Numbered from the stretch's first letter, positions 51,404 through 60,998 are shown. The stretch: 64,000 nt of DNA from Scleromatobacter sp039920745 (GCA_039920745.1 JBDSDD010000092.1:48867-112866), one strand, 5' to 3'. Numbers and translations are program-made. Notes: generated by a model not told the origin, from the sequence alone.

Positions 51404-52504
51404 TTATTGCGTCAGGACGACGTGGGCCTGCGGGCCCCAGTGCGCCCACACGATGTCGCCCCACGTGAACGCGTCATCGCGCTGGCGCGCCGTGTTGGCC
51501 ATGCTCACCGCCAGCATCTTGCCGCTGGCCATCTTCACGCGAAAGACGGTGGAGGCGCCGAAGTACGACATCTCCTCGATCTTGCCGGCGACGCAGTTGA
51601 ACTCGTCCGCCGGCTTGTCGCGTTGCAGCGTGATCTTCTCGGGACGCAGCGCCACCGTGACCGGCATGCCCAGCGTGCCGGTGATGCCGTGGCCCACGTA
51701 GTGCCTGCACTCGGCGCAATCGATGACGACGTGATCGGGCTCGTCGACTGTGACCGAGCCGTCGAACAGGTTGACGTTGCCGATGAAGTCGGCGACGAAG
51801 CGGGTGGCCGGGGTCTCGTAGATCTCGGACGGCGAGCCCACCTGCAGGAAGCGGCCCTCGCTCATGACTGCGATGCGCGAAGCCATGGTCATCGCCTCTT
51901 CCTGGTCGTGGGTCACCATCACGCAGGTCACGCCGACCTGCTCGATGATGTTGACCAGTTCGATCTGCGTCTCTTCGCGCAGCTTCTTGTCGAGGGCGCC
52001 CAGGGGCTCGTCGAGCAGCAGCATCTGCGGCTGCTTGGCGAGGCTGCGCGCCAGCGCGACGCGTTGCTGCTGGCCACCCGACAACTGATGCGGCTTGCGC
52101 TTGGCGTACTTGCCCAGTTGCACCAGCTTGAGCATCGCCTCGACGCGCTCGCTGACCTTGTCCCGGGACCAGTTGTCGCGGCGCAGGCCGAACGCGATGT
52201 TGTCCCACACGCTCAGGTGCGGGAACAGCGCGTACGACTGGAACATCATGTTGAGCGGACGCTCGTACGGCGGCAGGCCGGCGAGGTCCTGGCCGTTGAG
52301 GATGATGCTGCCCGACGTGGGCGTCTCGAAGCCTGCGAGCATGCGCAGCAGCGTCGTCTTGCCGCAGCCCGAAGAGCCGAGCAACGCGAAGATCTCGCCC
52401 TTGGCGATGTCGAGGTTCACATGATTGACGGCCTTGTAGCCGCCAAAGTCCTTCACCACGTCCTGGATCTGGAGGAACTTCGTGTTGTCGGCGCTGATGC
52501 TCAT
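51404..52504 (-). CDS. potG: Putrescine/spermidine ABC transporter ATP-binding protein
   Basis: ATPase subunit of 366 residues. Walker A is GSSGCGKTT, the signature is LSGGQQQRVALARSLAKQP, Walker B MLLLDEPLGALD, and the H-loop VTHDQEEA. The C-terminal TOBE-like domain (about 245-366) contains VTVALRPEKI and fits PotG/PotA regulation of uptake. It lies 94 bases downstream of potF, with a terminator between them. Confidence 0.94.
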   Translation of the reverse strand: MSISADNTKFLQIQDVVKDFGGYKAVNHVNLDIAKGEIFALLGSSGCGKTTLLRMLAGFETPTSGSIILNGQDLAGLPPYERPLNMMFQSYALFPHLSVWDNIAFGLRRDNWSRDKVSERVEAMLKLVQLGKYAKRKPHQLSGGQQQRVALARSLAKQPQMLLLDEPLGALDKKLREETQIELVNIIEQVGVTCVMVTHDQEEAMTMASRIAVMSEGRFLQVGSPSEIYETPATRFVADFIGNVNLFDGSVTVDEPDHVVIDCAECRHYVGHGITGTLGMPVTVALRPEKITLQRDKPADEFNCVAGKIEEMSYFGASTVFRVKMASGKMLAVSMANTARQRDDAFTWGDIVWAHWGPQAHVVLTQ

Positions 52505-52556
52505 GAGTCTGGTCGCCTCCTGGGGCGTCTTGTGTGTTGTTCTTGGAAACGTCTGG

Positions 52557-52585
52557 AAAAGGGCGCGCGACCGCTGCAGCGCGCC
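52557..52585 (-). terminator. Intrinsic terminator between potF and potG
   Basis: On the minus strand, stem GGCGCGC/GCGCGCC with a ten-base loop followed by C and TTTT. It lies 14 bases after the potF stop. Partial termination here would give more binding protein than transporter subunits, a common arrangement. Confidence 0.72.
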
Positions 52586-52598
52586 TTCGATGCGGAGA

Positions 52599-53717
52599 TC
52601 AGATACCAGTCTTGAACGAGGTGTACGTGCGGTTTTGCAGGCGGCGGATCTCGTTGTTCAGCGCGTCCGCGGTGCCGGCCATCTTGGCCAGTTCCTCGGG
52701 CGACAGGAACACCGTCGGGTTGTTGGCGACCGCGGGTTCGATGAACTTCTTCGATTCCTTGTTCGGATTCGCGTAGAACACCTTGTTGGTCAGGCCAGCG
52801 TCGACTTCGGGCTTGAGGATGTAGTTGATCCACTTGAGCGCGTTCTGCGGGTGTGGCGCATCCTTGGGGATGGCCATCACGTCGAAGAACAGCAGGCCGC
52901 CGTTCTTGGGCAGCAGGGCCTGGATGCTCTGGCCGGTCTTGTTGTCGATCGCGCGCTGACGGGCGATGTTGATGTCGCCGGACCAGCCGAGCGCCAGGCA
53001 GACGGAGCCGTCGGCCAGGTCGTTGATGTAGCCCGACGAGCTGAACAAGGTGACGTACGGACGCACGGCCTTGAGCATGGACAGCGCCTGCTGGTAGTCG
53101 GCCGCGTTGGTGGTGACGCGCGGCTTGCCGGCATAGTGCAGGGCGGCCGGGATGATCTCGTCGCCGGAGTCGAGGAACGACACGCCGCACGACTTCAGCT
53201 TGGACATGTACTCGGGCTTGAACACGAGATCCCACACGTTGTCGGGCAGCGGCGCGCCGCCGAGCGCGGCCTTGACCTTGTCGACGTTGATGCCCACGGT
53301 GGTGTAGCCCCACAGCCAGTCCACCACGTAGGTGTTGCCCGGATCGATCTTGGCCAGTTGCGCGGCAATGGCCGGGTCCACGTTCTTCAGGTTCGGCAGT
53401 TTGGACTTGTCCAGCTTCATGAACAGGTCGCCCTGGATCTGCATGCGGGCCCAGTTGGACGACGGCACCACGACGTCATACCCCGTCTTGCCGGCCACCA
53501 GCTTGGCGTGCAGGATCTCGTTCGAGTCGAAGTTGTCGTAACGGACCTTGATGCCCGTTTCCTTCTCGAAATTCTTGATGGTGTCGTCGCCGATGTAGTC
53601 GGACCAGTTGTAGATGTTGAGGATCTTTTCCTCCTCTTGCGCATGCGCGACGCTCGCGAGGAGGGTCAGTGCGAATGCGCCAGTGATGCGGGCCAGGACG
53701 TGGAACGGGGACTTCAT
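52599..53717 (-). CDS. potF: Periplasmic putrescine-binding protein
   Basis: 372 residues with a signal peptide (cut near VAHAQ). The PotF/PotD polyamine site is visible: LNIYNWSDYIGDDT (Trp, Ser, Asp and Tyr that contact the amine ends), ALGWSGDIN (Trp and Asp) and FDVMAIP (Phe and Asp), all of which match the known binding residues of PotF. GGAGGT precedes ATG 53717. The reading frame continues upstream to 53966 without similarity. It supplies substrate to the PotGHI complex and follows the aminotransferase gene by 89 bases. Confidence 0.95.
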   Translation of the reverse strand: MKSPFHVLARITGAFALTLLASVAHAQEEEKILNIYNWSDYIGDDTIKNFEKETGIKVRYDNFDSNEILHAKLVAGKTGYDVVVPSSNWARMQIQGDLFMKLDKSKLPNLKNVDPAIAAQLAKIDPGNTYVVDWLWGYTTVGINVDKVKAALGGAPLPDNVWDLVFKPEYMSKLKSCGVSFLDSGDEIIPAALHYAGKPRVTTNAADYQQALSMLKAVRPYVTLFSSSGYINDLADGSVCLALGWSGDINIARQRAIDNKTGQSIQALLPKNGGLLFFDVMAIPKDAPHPQNALKWINYILKPEVDAGLTNKVFYANPNKESKKFIEPAVANNPTVFLSPEELAKMAGTADALNNEIRRLQNRTYTSFKTGI

Positions 53718-53806
53718 CGAAAGACCTCCAGCGGGAATGAGTGGGTTGAGTCGGAACGTGGACGAAAAACCGGATGATGCGTGAAGCGGTTGCAGGGCGA
53801 ATGATC

Positions 53807-55186
53807 TCAGAACCAGCCGCGTGCCTGGACGTCGGCGAGGGTGAGGTCGAGGCACTTGCGGGCCTTGGTGACGAGCTCGTCGATCTGCTCGCGTGTGATG
53901 ACCAGCGGCGGCGCGATGATCATGCGGTCGCCCACCGCACGCATCACGAGGCCGTTGGCGAAGCAATGGGCGCGGCAGATCATGCCCACCGCGAGGTCGG
54001 AGTCGAACGGGGTGGCGTTCGACTTGTCCTTGACCATCTGCACCGCGCCCATCAGTCCGCAGGTCTGGGTGTCTCCCACCAGCGGATGGTCACGCAACTC
54101 TTCAAAACGACTTGCAAGATACGGGCCGACATCGTCGCGCACATGCTCCACGAGCTTCAATTTGCGGATCAGCCTGATGTTGGCCACGGCCACCGCGCAG
54201 GCCACCGGATGGCCCGAGTAGGTGTAGCCGTGGTTGAAATCGCCGCCTTGCTCGATCAGCACCTTGGCCACGCGCTCGCCCACCATCACGCCACCGAGCG
54301 GAATGTAGCCCGAGGTGACGCCTTTGGCGAAGGTGATCAGGTCCGGCTTGAAGCCGAACGTCTCGCAGCCGAACCAGTTGCCCGTGCGGCCGAACCCGCA
54401 GATCACCTCGTCGCTGATCAGCAGGATGTCGTACTGGCGGCAGATGCGGGCGATCTCGGGCCAGTAGGTGGACGGCGGCACGATCACGCCGCCCGCGCCT
54501 TGCACCGGCTCGCCGATGAACGCGGCCACCTTGTCGGCGCCGATCTCGAGAATCTTGGCTTCGAGCGTCCGGGCCGCCTTCAGGCCGAAGGCCTCGGGCG
54601 TCATGTCACGCCCCAACTCGTACCAGTACGGCTGCTCGACGTGCACGATATTGGGGATCGGCAGCCCGCCCTGTGCGTGCATGCCTGCCATGCCCGACAG
54701 CGACGCGCCGGCCATGGTCGAGCCGTGATAGCCGTTGTTGCGGCCGATGATGACCTGGCGCTGCGGCTGTCCGATCAAGTCCCAGTAGCGGCGCACCATG
54801 CGCACGTTGGTGTCGTTGCTCTCCGAGCCCGAGCTCGAGAAGAAGAAGTGCTTGAAGCCTTCCGGCGCCACTTCCGACAGCAACTCGGCCAGCTCGATGG
54901 CCGGCGGCGTGGCGGTGTTGAAGAACGCGTTGTAGAACGGCAGCGTCTTGAGCTGGCGCGTGGCGGCGTCGATGAGCTCCTGCTGGCCGTAGCCCACGTT
55001 GACGCACCACAGCCCCGACATCGCGTCGAGGATCTTGTTGCCGTCGGTGTCCCAGATGTAGATGCCTTCGGCGCGCTCGACGACGCGCGACCCCTTGGCG
55101 GCCAGCGCCTGGTGGTCGGTGAACGGGTGCAGGAAATGCTTCGAATCGGCTTCCTGCCACTGCTTCGTGGTGCGGGTCGTGGTCAT
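53807..55186 (-). CDS. spuC: Putrescine-pyruvate type aminotransferase (class III)
   Basis: PLP enzyme of 459 residues resembling SpuC of Pseudomonas, which moves the amino group of putrescine to pyruvate to give 4-aminobutyraldehyde. Seen: LDAMSGLWCVNVGYGQ, FFFSSSGSESNDTNVRMVRRYW, NNGYHGSTMAGASLSG, the cofactor Asp in LLISDEVICGFGRTG, and the Schiff-base Lys in ITFAKGVTSGYIPLGG. It gives a route parallel to glutamylation. It sits between puuA and potF with 81- and 89-base spacers. Specificity could also be for other diamines such as cadaverine. Confidence 0.88.
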   Translation of the reverse strand: MTTTRTTKQWQEADSKHFLHPFTDHQALAAKGSRVVERAEGIYIWDTDGNKILDAMSGLWCVNVGYGQQELIDAATRQLKTLPFYNAFFNTATPPAIELAELLSEVAPEGFKHFFFSSSGSESNDTNVRMVRRYWDLIGQPQRQVIIGRNNGYHGSTMAGASLSGMAGMHAQGGLPIPNIVHVEQPYWYELGRDMTPEAFGLKAARTLEAKILEIGADKVAAFIGEPVQGAGGVIVPPSTYWPEIARICRQYDILLISDEVICGFGRTGNWFGCETFGFKPDLITFAKGVTSGYIPLGGVMVGERVAKVLIEQGGDFNHGYTYSGHPVACAVAVANIRLIRKLKLVEHVRDDVGPYLASRFEELRDHPLVGDTQTCGLMGAVQMVKDKSNATPFDSDLAVGMICRAHCFANGLVMRAVGDRMIIAPPLVITREQIDELVTKARKCLDLTLADVQARGWF

Positions 55187-55267
55187 GTCGGAACTTTCGG
55201 GTGCGGGTTCTTGAGGTCGGTCGTCGCGCGCGAACAGCGCGTTCGCGGCGACGCTTTTTCAAAAGGC

Positions 55268-56638
55268 TTAGACGTGAAGCAAGAGGTGCTCGCGCTCCCA
55301 CGGCGAGATCACCTTCATGAACTCGGCGTGCTCGATCTCCTTGATCTCCGTGTAGACGGTGACGAAGTCGGCGCCCAGAACTTCGTGCAGGTCCTTCTCG
55401 TCGCGCAGGAGCTGCAGCGCCTCGCCCAGGCTGCGCGGCAGCTGGTATTCGCCCAGGTACGCATCACCCTTGCATTCGGCCGACGGAGCGATCTTGTTCT
55501 TGATGCCGAGATAGCCGCAGGCCAGCGTGGCGGCGATGGCGCAATACGGGTTGGCGTCGGCGCCGATCACCCGGTTCTCGATGCGGCGCGCCTGCGGCGA
55601 GGCGATGGGCGAGCGGATGCCGACGGTGCGGTTGTCGGTGCCCCACTGGATGTTGATCGGCGCCGCGGTGTGGCGGGCCAGGCGGCGGTACGAGTTGACG
55701 TAAGGGGCGAACAGTGCCATGGCGGCCGGGATGTAGCGCTGCAGGCCGCCGATGTACCAGAAGAACTCCTGCGTGGGCGAGCCATCCTCGTTGGAGAAGA
55801 TGTTCTTGCCGGTGACCGTGTTGACCACGCTCTGGTGCACGTGCATCGCGCTGCCCGGCTCGCCGGCGATCGGCTTCGCCATGAACGTGGCGTACATGTC
55901 GTGGCGCAACGCGGCTTCGCGCACCGTGCGCTTGAAGAAAAACACCTCGTCGGCGAGGCCCAGCGGCGCGTCGTGGAAGAAGTTGATCTCCATCTGTCCG
56001 GCGCCGATCTCGTGGATCAGCGTGTCGACGTTCAACTCCATCTTCTTGCAATAGTCGTACACGTCCTCGAACAACGGGTCGAACTCGTTGACGGCGTCGA
56101 TCGAGTAGGCCTGGCGCGAGGTCTCCGATCGGCCGCTGCGGCCGATCGGCGGCTTCAGCGGCATGTCGGGATCGGTGTTGCGGGCCACGAGATAGAACTC
56201 GAGCTCCGGCGCGACGATCGGGCTCCAGCCCTTGGCCGAGTAAAGGTCGATCACGTTGCGCAGCACCGAGCGCGGCGCGAACGGGATGAGCTTGCCGTCG
56301 GAGTCGTAGCAGTCGTGCAGCACCTGCGCGGTGGGATCGGTGGCCCAGGGCACGATGCGCACCGTCGTCGGGTCGGGACGCAGGTGCATGTCGCGGTCGG
56401 TGGGCGAGATGACGTCGTAGTACGGGCCTTCGGCGGGGAACTCGCCCGTCACGCCCATCGCGACGATGGCCTCGGGCAGGCGCATGCCGCGATCCTCGGT
56501 GAATTTTTCGCGCGGCAGGATCTTGCCGCGGGCGACGCCGGTCAGGTCAGGCACGAGACATTCGATCTCGGTGACGCGGTTTTCATTGAGCCACTGTTCG
56601 AGGTCGGCGAAGGTGGCGAGGTTGCGATTGATCGTCAT
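55268..56638 (-). CDS. puuA: Glutamate-putrescine ligase
   Basis: First step of the Puu pathway: ATP-dependent gamma-glutamylation of putrescine. 456 residues with the glutamine synthetase fold: VPDLTGVARGKILPREKF at the N-terminus, APELEFYLVA (metal/ATP), GAGQMEINFFHDAPL, GSAMHVHQSVV and NRTVGIRSP. DPNP-like ADANPYCAIAATLACGYLGI and a C-terminal end EREHLLLHV are typical of PuuA/SpuI. It lies downstream of puuD with 105 bases between. Confidence 0.93.
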   Translation of the reverse strand: MTINRNLATFADLEQWLNENRVTEIECLVPDLTGVARGKILPREKFTEDRGMRLPEAIVAMGVTGEFPAEGPYYDVISPTDRDMHLRPDPTTVRIVPWATDPTAQVLHDCYDSDGKLIPFAPRSVLRNVIDLYSAKGWSPIVAPELEFYLVARNTDPDMPLKPPIGRSGRSETSRQAYSIDAVNEFDPLFEDVYDYCKKMELNVDTLIHEIGAGQMEINFFHDAPLGLADEVFFFKRTVREAALRHDMYATFMAKPIAGEPGSAMHVHQSVVNTVTGKNIFSNEDGSPTQEFFWYIGGLQRYIPAAMALFAPYVNSYRRLARHTAAPINIQWGTDNRTVGIRSPIASPQARRIENRVIGADANPYCAIAATLACGYLGIKNKIAPSAECKGDAYLGEYQLPRSLGEALQLLRDEKDLHEVLGADFVTVYTEIKEIEHAEFMKVISPWEREHLLLHV

Positions 56639-56743
56639 GAAAGCTTTCTTGAACTTCAGCAGAGACGCGCCGCTGCTGCACTTGCAGGAGTCGGGCCACG
56701 TCGTCGAGGTGTTGCGGTGAGGCGATCGGGCGAACCGACGGCC

Positions 56744-57568
56744 TCACGGGTGCGGGCCTCGCAATCCTTCCTTCCACTGTCGACAGGCTTCGCCAAAGGC
56801 GGTGAGCATGCGCATCGAGACATCATTGCTGGCAGCTTGCCACTCGGGATGCCACTGCACGCAGAGGTTGAACCCTTTGGCGTCGAGGGCGGAGAAGGCC
56901 TCGACGACGCCGTCTGGCGCGCGCGCTTCCACGCGCAGGCCTTCGGCCAGGCGATTGACGGCCTGGCCGTGCACGGAGTTGACGTCGAATTTCTGCAGCC
57001 CGACCACCCGCTCGAGCACGCCGCCCGGCTCGACGACGACCGCGTGCGCCGGGCCGTACTGCGCCTCGGTCGGCTTGTCGCTCGACGCGCGATGGTCGTT
57101 CTTGCCGGCCACGTCGTGCACGGCCTGGTGCAGCGAACCGCCGAGTGCGACGTTGGTCTCCTGCGTACCGCGGCACACGGTGAACAAGGGCAGTCCGGTG
57201 GCCAGCGCGTGGCGGATCAGCGGCAGCGTCCAGGCGTCGCGCGCCGGGTCGAGCGGTAGCGAGAGATCGAGCACGTCCTCGTCGAAGTGCGACGGATGGA
57301 CGTTGCTGGGCGAGCCGGTCAGGAACACGCCGTCGGCGATTGCCAGCAGCGCCTGCAACTCGACCGGGTCGGCATTCGCCACGACCAGCGGCAGGCAGCC
57401 GGCCAGGCGCACCGCGTCGGCGTACTTCTTGCCGGCGACGTGGTACGGATGGTCGCCCAGCATCTTGTTGCAGGCGGGCAGGAGGACCAGCGGGCGGCGT
57501 GCGGCCGGCGACTCGTTGACGGCAACGTTGGGGGCGGAGTTCATGGGGACGAACGCAGTGGTGTTCAC
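56744..57568 (-). CDS. puuD: Gamma-glutamyl-GABA hydrolase
   Basis: Class I glutamine-amidotransferase-like hydrolase (peptidase C26) of 274 residues that releases GABA from gamma-glutamyl-GABA. The nucleophile elbow TVCRGTQE carries the catalytic Cys, and QWHPEW supplies the catalytic His and Glu. FLTGSPSNVHPSHF is a typical family loop. The start is GTG 57568, whose GTGA overlaps the puuB stop, with AAGGA six bases upstream; the ATG at 57544 is the alternative and would lose eight residues. Confidence 0.92.
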   Translation of the reverse strand: MNTTAFVPMNSAPNVAVNESPAARRPLVLLPACNKMLGDHPYHVAGKKYADAVRLAGCLPLVVANADPVELQALLAIADGVFLTGSPSNVHPSHFDEDVLDLSLPLDPARDAWTLPLIRHALATGLPLFTVCRGTQETNVALGGSLHQAVHDVAGKNDHRASSDKPTEAQYGPAHAVVVEPGGVLERVVGLQKFDVNSVHGQAVNRLAEGLRVEARAPDGVVEAFSALDAKGFNLCVQWHPEWQAASNDVSMRMLTAFGEACRQWKEGLRGPHP

Positions 57569-58857
57569 AGCAGATCCTTGAGACGGTACCAGGCCATGCC
57601 CAGCACCAGCGCGGGCGTGCGCAGCAGGCGGCCACCCGGGAATGCACGATGCTTGAGGCGGGCGAACAGGTCGAAGCGGCTGGCGTCGGTGGTCATGGCC
57701 TCAGCCACGATACGGCCGGCCAGGCCCGTCAGTGCCAGGCCGTGGCCCGAGAAACCTTGCAGGTAGTAGACGTTGGCGCCGATGCGTCCGAAGTCGGGCG
57801 CGCGGTTCATCGTGATGTCGACGAAGCCGCCCCAGGCGTACGCGATCTTGGCCTCGGCCAGTTGCGGGAAGGTATCGACCATGCGCTGGCGCATGCTTTG
57901 CTGCAGGTTGGCCGGCGTCTTCGTGCTGTAGCTGACGCGGCCGCCGAACAGCATGCGGTGGTCGTTGGTCGTGCGGTAGTAGTCGAGCACGAAGTCGGTG
58001 TCGCAGACGGCCGAGCGCGTCGGGATCAGCGCGTCGGCCAGCTTGGGATCCAGTGCCTCGGAGCAGACGATGTAGGTGCCGACCGGCATGATGCGCGATT
58101 CGAGCCTGGGCGCGATCTCCTGCAGGTACACGTTGCCGGCGAGCAGCACCTGGGCGGCCTTGACCTCGCCATTGGCGGTCTTCAACGTGACGCCGGCGTC
58201 CTGCTGCAGGGCGGTGACCTCGGTGTCTTCGTACAGGCGCACGCCCGCCGCCGCGGCGGCGCGCGCGAGCCCCAGCACGTACTTGAGCGGATGCAGGTGG
58301 CCTGAGCGCGGGTCGTGGATGGCGCTGTGATAGCGCGGGCTGGCGACCCACTGCGTGATGTCCACCGGCGCGATGCGGGTGAGCGGATAGCCGTACTTGT
58401 GCTCGATCTCGTCGGCCCACTGCGAGAGTTCAGCGCCCTTGCGCGCGTTGGTGGCCACGCCGATGAAGCCGTCGCGCCAGTCGCACTCGATGCCGTACCT
58501 GGCAATGCGTTCGCGCAGGATGTCGAGCGCCTCGATGGTCATGTTCCAGACCTTGCGCGAGTCCTCGAGACCCAGCTGGCCCTCGATGACGTCCTGGCCA
58601 CACGCGAGGCCGTGGATGGCCTGGCCGCCGTTGCGGCCGCTGGCGCCCCAGCCGATCTGGCGGGCTTCGAGCACCACGACGTCGAGGCCGCGTTCGCGCA
58701 GTTCGAGCGCCGCGCCGATGCCGGCGAGACCAGCGCCGACGATGGCGACGTCGCAGCGGATTGCACCCGAAAGAGGCGCATGCCGCTGCAACCGGGTCGC
58801 GGTCGCGGCGTAGTACGAATTCCGCGAGAGATCGCGGTCGGACTGAAGGAAACTCAT
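57565..58857 (-). CDS. puuB: Gamma-glutamylputrescine oxidoreductase
   Basis: FAD-dependent amine oxidase of the DAO family, 430 residues from ATG 58857 (MSFLQSDRDLSRNSYY). The Rossmann motif is DVAIVGAGLAGIGAALEL, followed by the GASGRNGGQAIHG loop, which is characteristic of PuuB/OrdL proteins and is near the flavin. It converts gamma-glutamylputrescine to the aldehyde. The stop overlaps the puuD start. A frame open to 59010 is not supported. No strong ribosome-binding site precedes the ATG. Confidence 0.91.
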   Translation of the reverse strand: MSFLQSDRDLSRNSYYAATATRLQRHAPLSGAIRCDVAIVGAGLAGIGAALELRERGLDVVVLEARQIGWGASGRNGGQAIHGLACGQDVIEGQLGLEDSRKVWNMTIEALDILRERIARYGIECDWRDGFIGVATNARKGAELSQWADEIEHKYGYPLTRIAPVDITQWVASPRYHSAIHDPRSGHLHPLKYVLGLARAAAAAGVRLYEDTEVTALQQDAGVTLKTANGEVKAAQVLLAGNVYLQEIAPRLESRIMPVGTYIVCSEALDPKLADALIPTRSAVCDTDFVLDYYRTTNDHRMLFGGRVSYSTKTPANLQQSMRQRMVDTFPQLAEAKIAYAWGGFVDITMNRAPDFGRIGANVYYLQGFSGHGLALTGLAGRIVAEAMTTDASRFDLFARLKHRAFPGGRLLRTPALVLGMAWYRLKDLL

Positions 58858-58981
58858 ATGTCGTGCGCTAGGCAAGCCTTTTCGGGGTGGGCGGCAGGTT
58901 GTCTGTTCAACCTGCCGACTGCATTGTCTGCGGAAGCGAACTGCTCGCTGAGGCGGACTCTGTCGGTCCGCGCTGCTTGAC

Positions 58982-60289
58982 TCAGGCCGTGCGACGAATC
59001 GCGCCGCCAATCGTCTCGATCAACTGATCGATGTGCGAGCGTTCGATGATCAGCGGGGGCGACAGGGCGATGATGTCGCCGGTCGTGCGCACGAGGGCGC
59101 CCTTGTCGTAGCAATCGAGGAACACGTCGAAGGCCCGCTTGGTGGGCTGGCCCGGCACCGGCGTCAGCTCGACGCCGCCGATCAGTCCGATGTTGCGCAC
59201 GTCCAGCACGCCGGGCAATCCCTTGAGCGAGTGCAGGCCGTCGGCGAAGTAGCCGGCCATCTCGCCGGCGCGGGTCAGCAGGCCTTCGTCCGCATAGGTC
59301 TCCAGCGTGGCCAGGCCGGCCGCGCAGGCCAGCGGGTGCGCCGAGTAGGTGTAGCCGTGGAAGAACTCGATCAGGTGCTCCGGGCCGGACATGAACGTGT
59401 CGTGGACGGATTGCTTCGCAACCACCGCGCCCATCGGCACCGCGCCGTTGGTCAGGCCCTTGGCCAGCGTCATCAGGTCGGGCGTCACGCCGAAGGTCTG
59501 CGCGGCGAACGGCTGGCCGGTGCGGCCGAAGCCGGTGATGACCTCGTCGAAGATCAGCAGGATGCCGTGCCTGTCGCAGATCTCGCGCAGGCGCTGCAGG
59601 TAGCCTTGCGGCGGGATCAGCACGCCGGTGGAGCCGGCCACCGGCTCGACGATCACCGCGGCGATGGTGGACGCGTCGTGCAGCGCGATGACCTTCTCGA
59701 GGTCGTCGGCAAACTCCGCGCCGTGCGGCGGCTGGCCGACGCTGAATGCGTTGCGGGCCGGGTCGTGGGTGTGGCGGATGTGGTCGACGCCGCCCAGCAT
59801 CGTGCCGAACATCTTGCGGTTGGCGACGATCCCGCCCACCGAGATGCCGCCGAAGTTGACGCCGTGGTAGCCGCGCTCGCGCCCGATCAGGCGCGTGCGC
59901 TGGCCTTCGCCGCGAATGCGGTGGTAGGCGATGGCCATCTTCAGCGCCGTCTCGACCGATTCCGAGCCGGAGTTGGTGAAGAACACCCGGTTCATGCCTT
60001 CGGGGGCGAGCGCAGCCACCTTCTCGGCCAGTGCGAAGGCCTTCGGGTGGGCCATCTGGAACGGCGGACAGAAGTCCATCTCCGCGGCCTGGTGCTGGAT
60101 GGCCTCGGTGATCTTCGTGCGGCCGTGGCCGGCGTTGACGCACCACAGCCCCGCGATCCCGTCGAGCACCTGGCGGCCGTCGTCCGTCCAGAAGTGCATG
60201 CCCTTGGCCCGCGTGAACATTCGCGGGGCCTTCTTGAACTGGCGGTTGGATGTGAAGGGCATCCAGTAGGCGTCGAGATCGGCAGGCAT
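58982..60289 (-). CDS. Omega-amino acid-pyruvate (beta-alanine) aminotransferase
   Basis: Class III PLP aminotransferase of 435 residues from ATG 60289, distinct from spuC. Motifs: LDGIAGLWCVNAGHGR, FFTNSGSESVETALKMAIAYH, RGYHGVNFGGISVGG, LLIFDEVITGFGRTG (PLP Asp) and LMTLAKGLTNGAVPMGA (Schiff-base Lys). The GGISVGGIVANRKMFG and DHIRHTHDPARNAF segments match the omega-amino acid-pyruvate group, which uses beta-alanine, GABA and putrescine-type amines. Since no puuE or gabT is present, it could take the GABA made by PuuD (inference). It is the first gene of the minus-strand island, divergent from the Lrp gene. Confidence 0.86.
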   Translation of the reverse strand: MPADLDAYWMPFTSNRQFKKAPRMFTRAKGMHFWTDDGRQVLDGIAGLWCVNAGHGRTKITEAIQHQAAEMDFCPPFQMAHPKAFALAEKVAALAPEGMNRVFFTNSGSESVETALKMAIAYHRIRGEGQRTRLIGRERGYHGVNFGGISVGGIVANRKMFGTMLGGVDHIRHTHDPARNAFSVGQPPHGAEFADDLEKVIALHDASTIAAVIVEPVAGSTGVLIPPQGYLQRLREICDRHGILLIFDEVITGFGRTGQPFAAQTFGVTPDLMTLAKGLTNGAVPMGAVVAKQSVHDTFMSGPEHLIEFFHGYTYSAHPLACAAGLATLETYADEGLLTRAGEMAGYFADGLHSLKGLPGVLDVRNIGLIGGVELTPVPGQPTKRAFDVFLDCYDKGALVRTTGDIIALSPPLIIERSHIDQLIETIGGAIRRTA

Positions 60290-60487
60290 GGTTGCTTTCG
60301 TGCTCGGGGTTTTTGCGCGTCGCGACAGCCTCGGGTCGGGTCGGGCCGTCGTCACACGGTCATCTGCGTGAACTAATCGATGTCTCGACTGTAGCGGGGA
60401 GGCCGCGCAATGTGCTCGCGGGTTGATGCAGGGCAAACCCCCGAAAACGCAATATCATGCGAAGAATCCAAACACCTTTCGCACGTC

Positions 60488-60973
60488 ATGCGTCAAATAC
60501 CTAAATCCCTGCAATTGGATGCGATAGATCGTGGCATCTTGAACGAACTCCAGAACAACGGACGCCTCTCCAACGTGGAGCTCGCCGCGCGGGTTCACCT
60601 GTCCCCGTCGGCCTGCCTGCGGCGCGTCAAGCAACTGGAAGACACGGGGGTGATTGCCGGCTATGTGGCCCTGCTCAACCCGAAGCTGGTGGGCCAGAGC
60701 GGCGTCAGTTTCACGATCATCAACCTGGCGACGATGAGCAACGCGCTGCTGGAGGCGTTCGAACAGGCGGTCAACGAGGCGCCTGAGATCCTGGACTGCT
60801 ACTACGTGGCGGGCGCCAACGACTACTTGATCCGCTTCGCGTACCGCGATGCCGAGGACCTGGAGCGCTTCCACACCGACGTGCTGATGCGGCTGCCGGG
60901 CGTGGAGCGATCGAATTCGATGCTGGTACTGCGCACCGTCAAGAAGACGACTGCGCTGCTGATGGACGAGTAG
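60488..60973 (+). CDS. Lrp/AsnC-family transcriptional regulator
   Basis: 161 residues from ATG 60488 (MRQIPKSLQLDAIDRG). HTH at about residues 10-55 (LDAIDRGILNELQNNGRLSNVELAARVHLSPSACLRRVKQLE region), then the RAM/AsnC ligand-binding domain (TIINLATMSN... LDCYYVAGANDYLIRFAY ... LPGVERSNSMLVL). It lies divergent to the polyamine island across a 198-base spacer, in the place held by PuuR in enteric bacteria. The likely role is control of the island in response to an amino acid or polyamine (inference). An imperfect dyad CGCAATATCATGCG lies just upstream at about 60449-60462. Confidence 0.87.
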   Translation: MRQIPKSLQLDAIDRGILNELQNNGRLSNVELAARVHLSPSACLRRVKQLEDTGVIAGYVALLNPKLVGQSGVSFTIINLATMSNALLEAFEQAVNEAPEILDCYYVAGANDYLIRFAYRDAEDLERFHTDVLMRLPGVERSNSMLVLRTVKKTTALLMDE

Positions 60974-60991
60974 GGGCCGGCGGACCGGCCC
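60974..60991. terminator. Hairpin between the Lrp gene and the hemerythrin-like gene
   Basis: Stem GGGCCGG/CCGGCCC with loop CGGA, immediately after the Lrp stop; no T-run. It may act as a bidirectional end structure between the convergent genes. Confidence 0.4.
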
Positions 60992-60998
60992 GCAGGCC

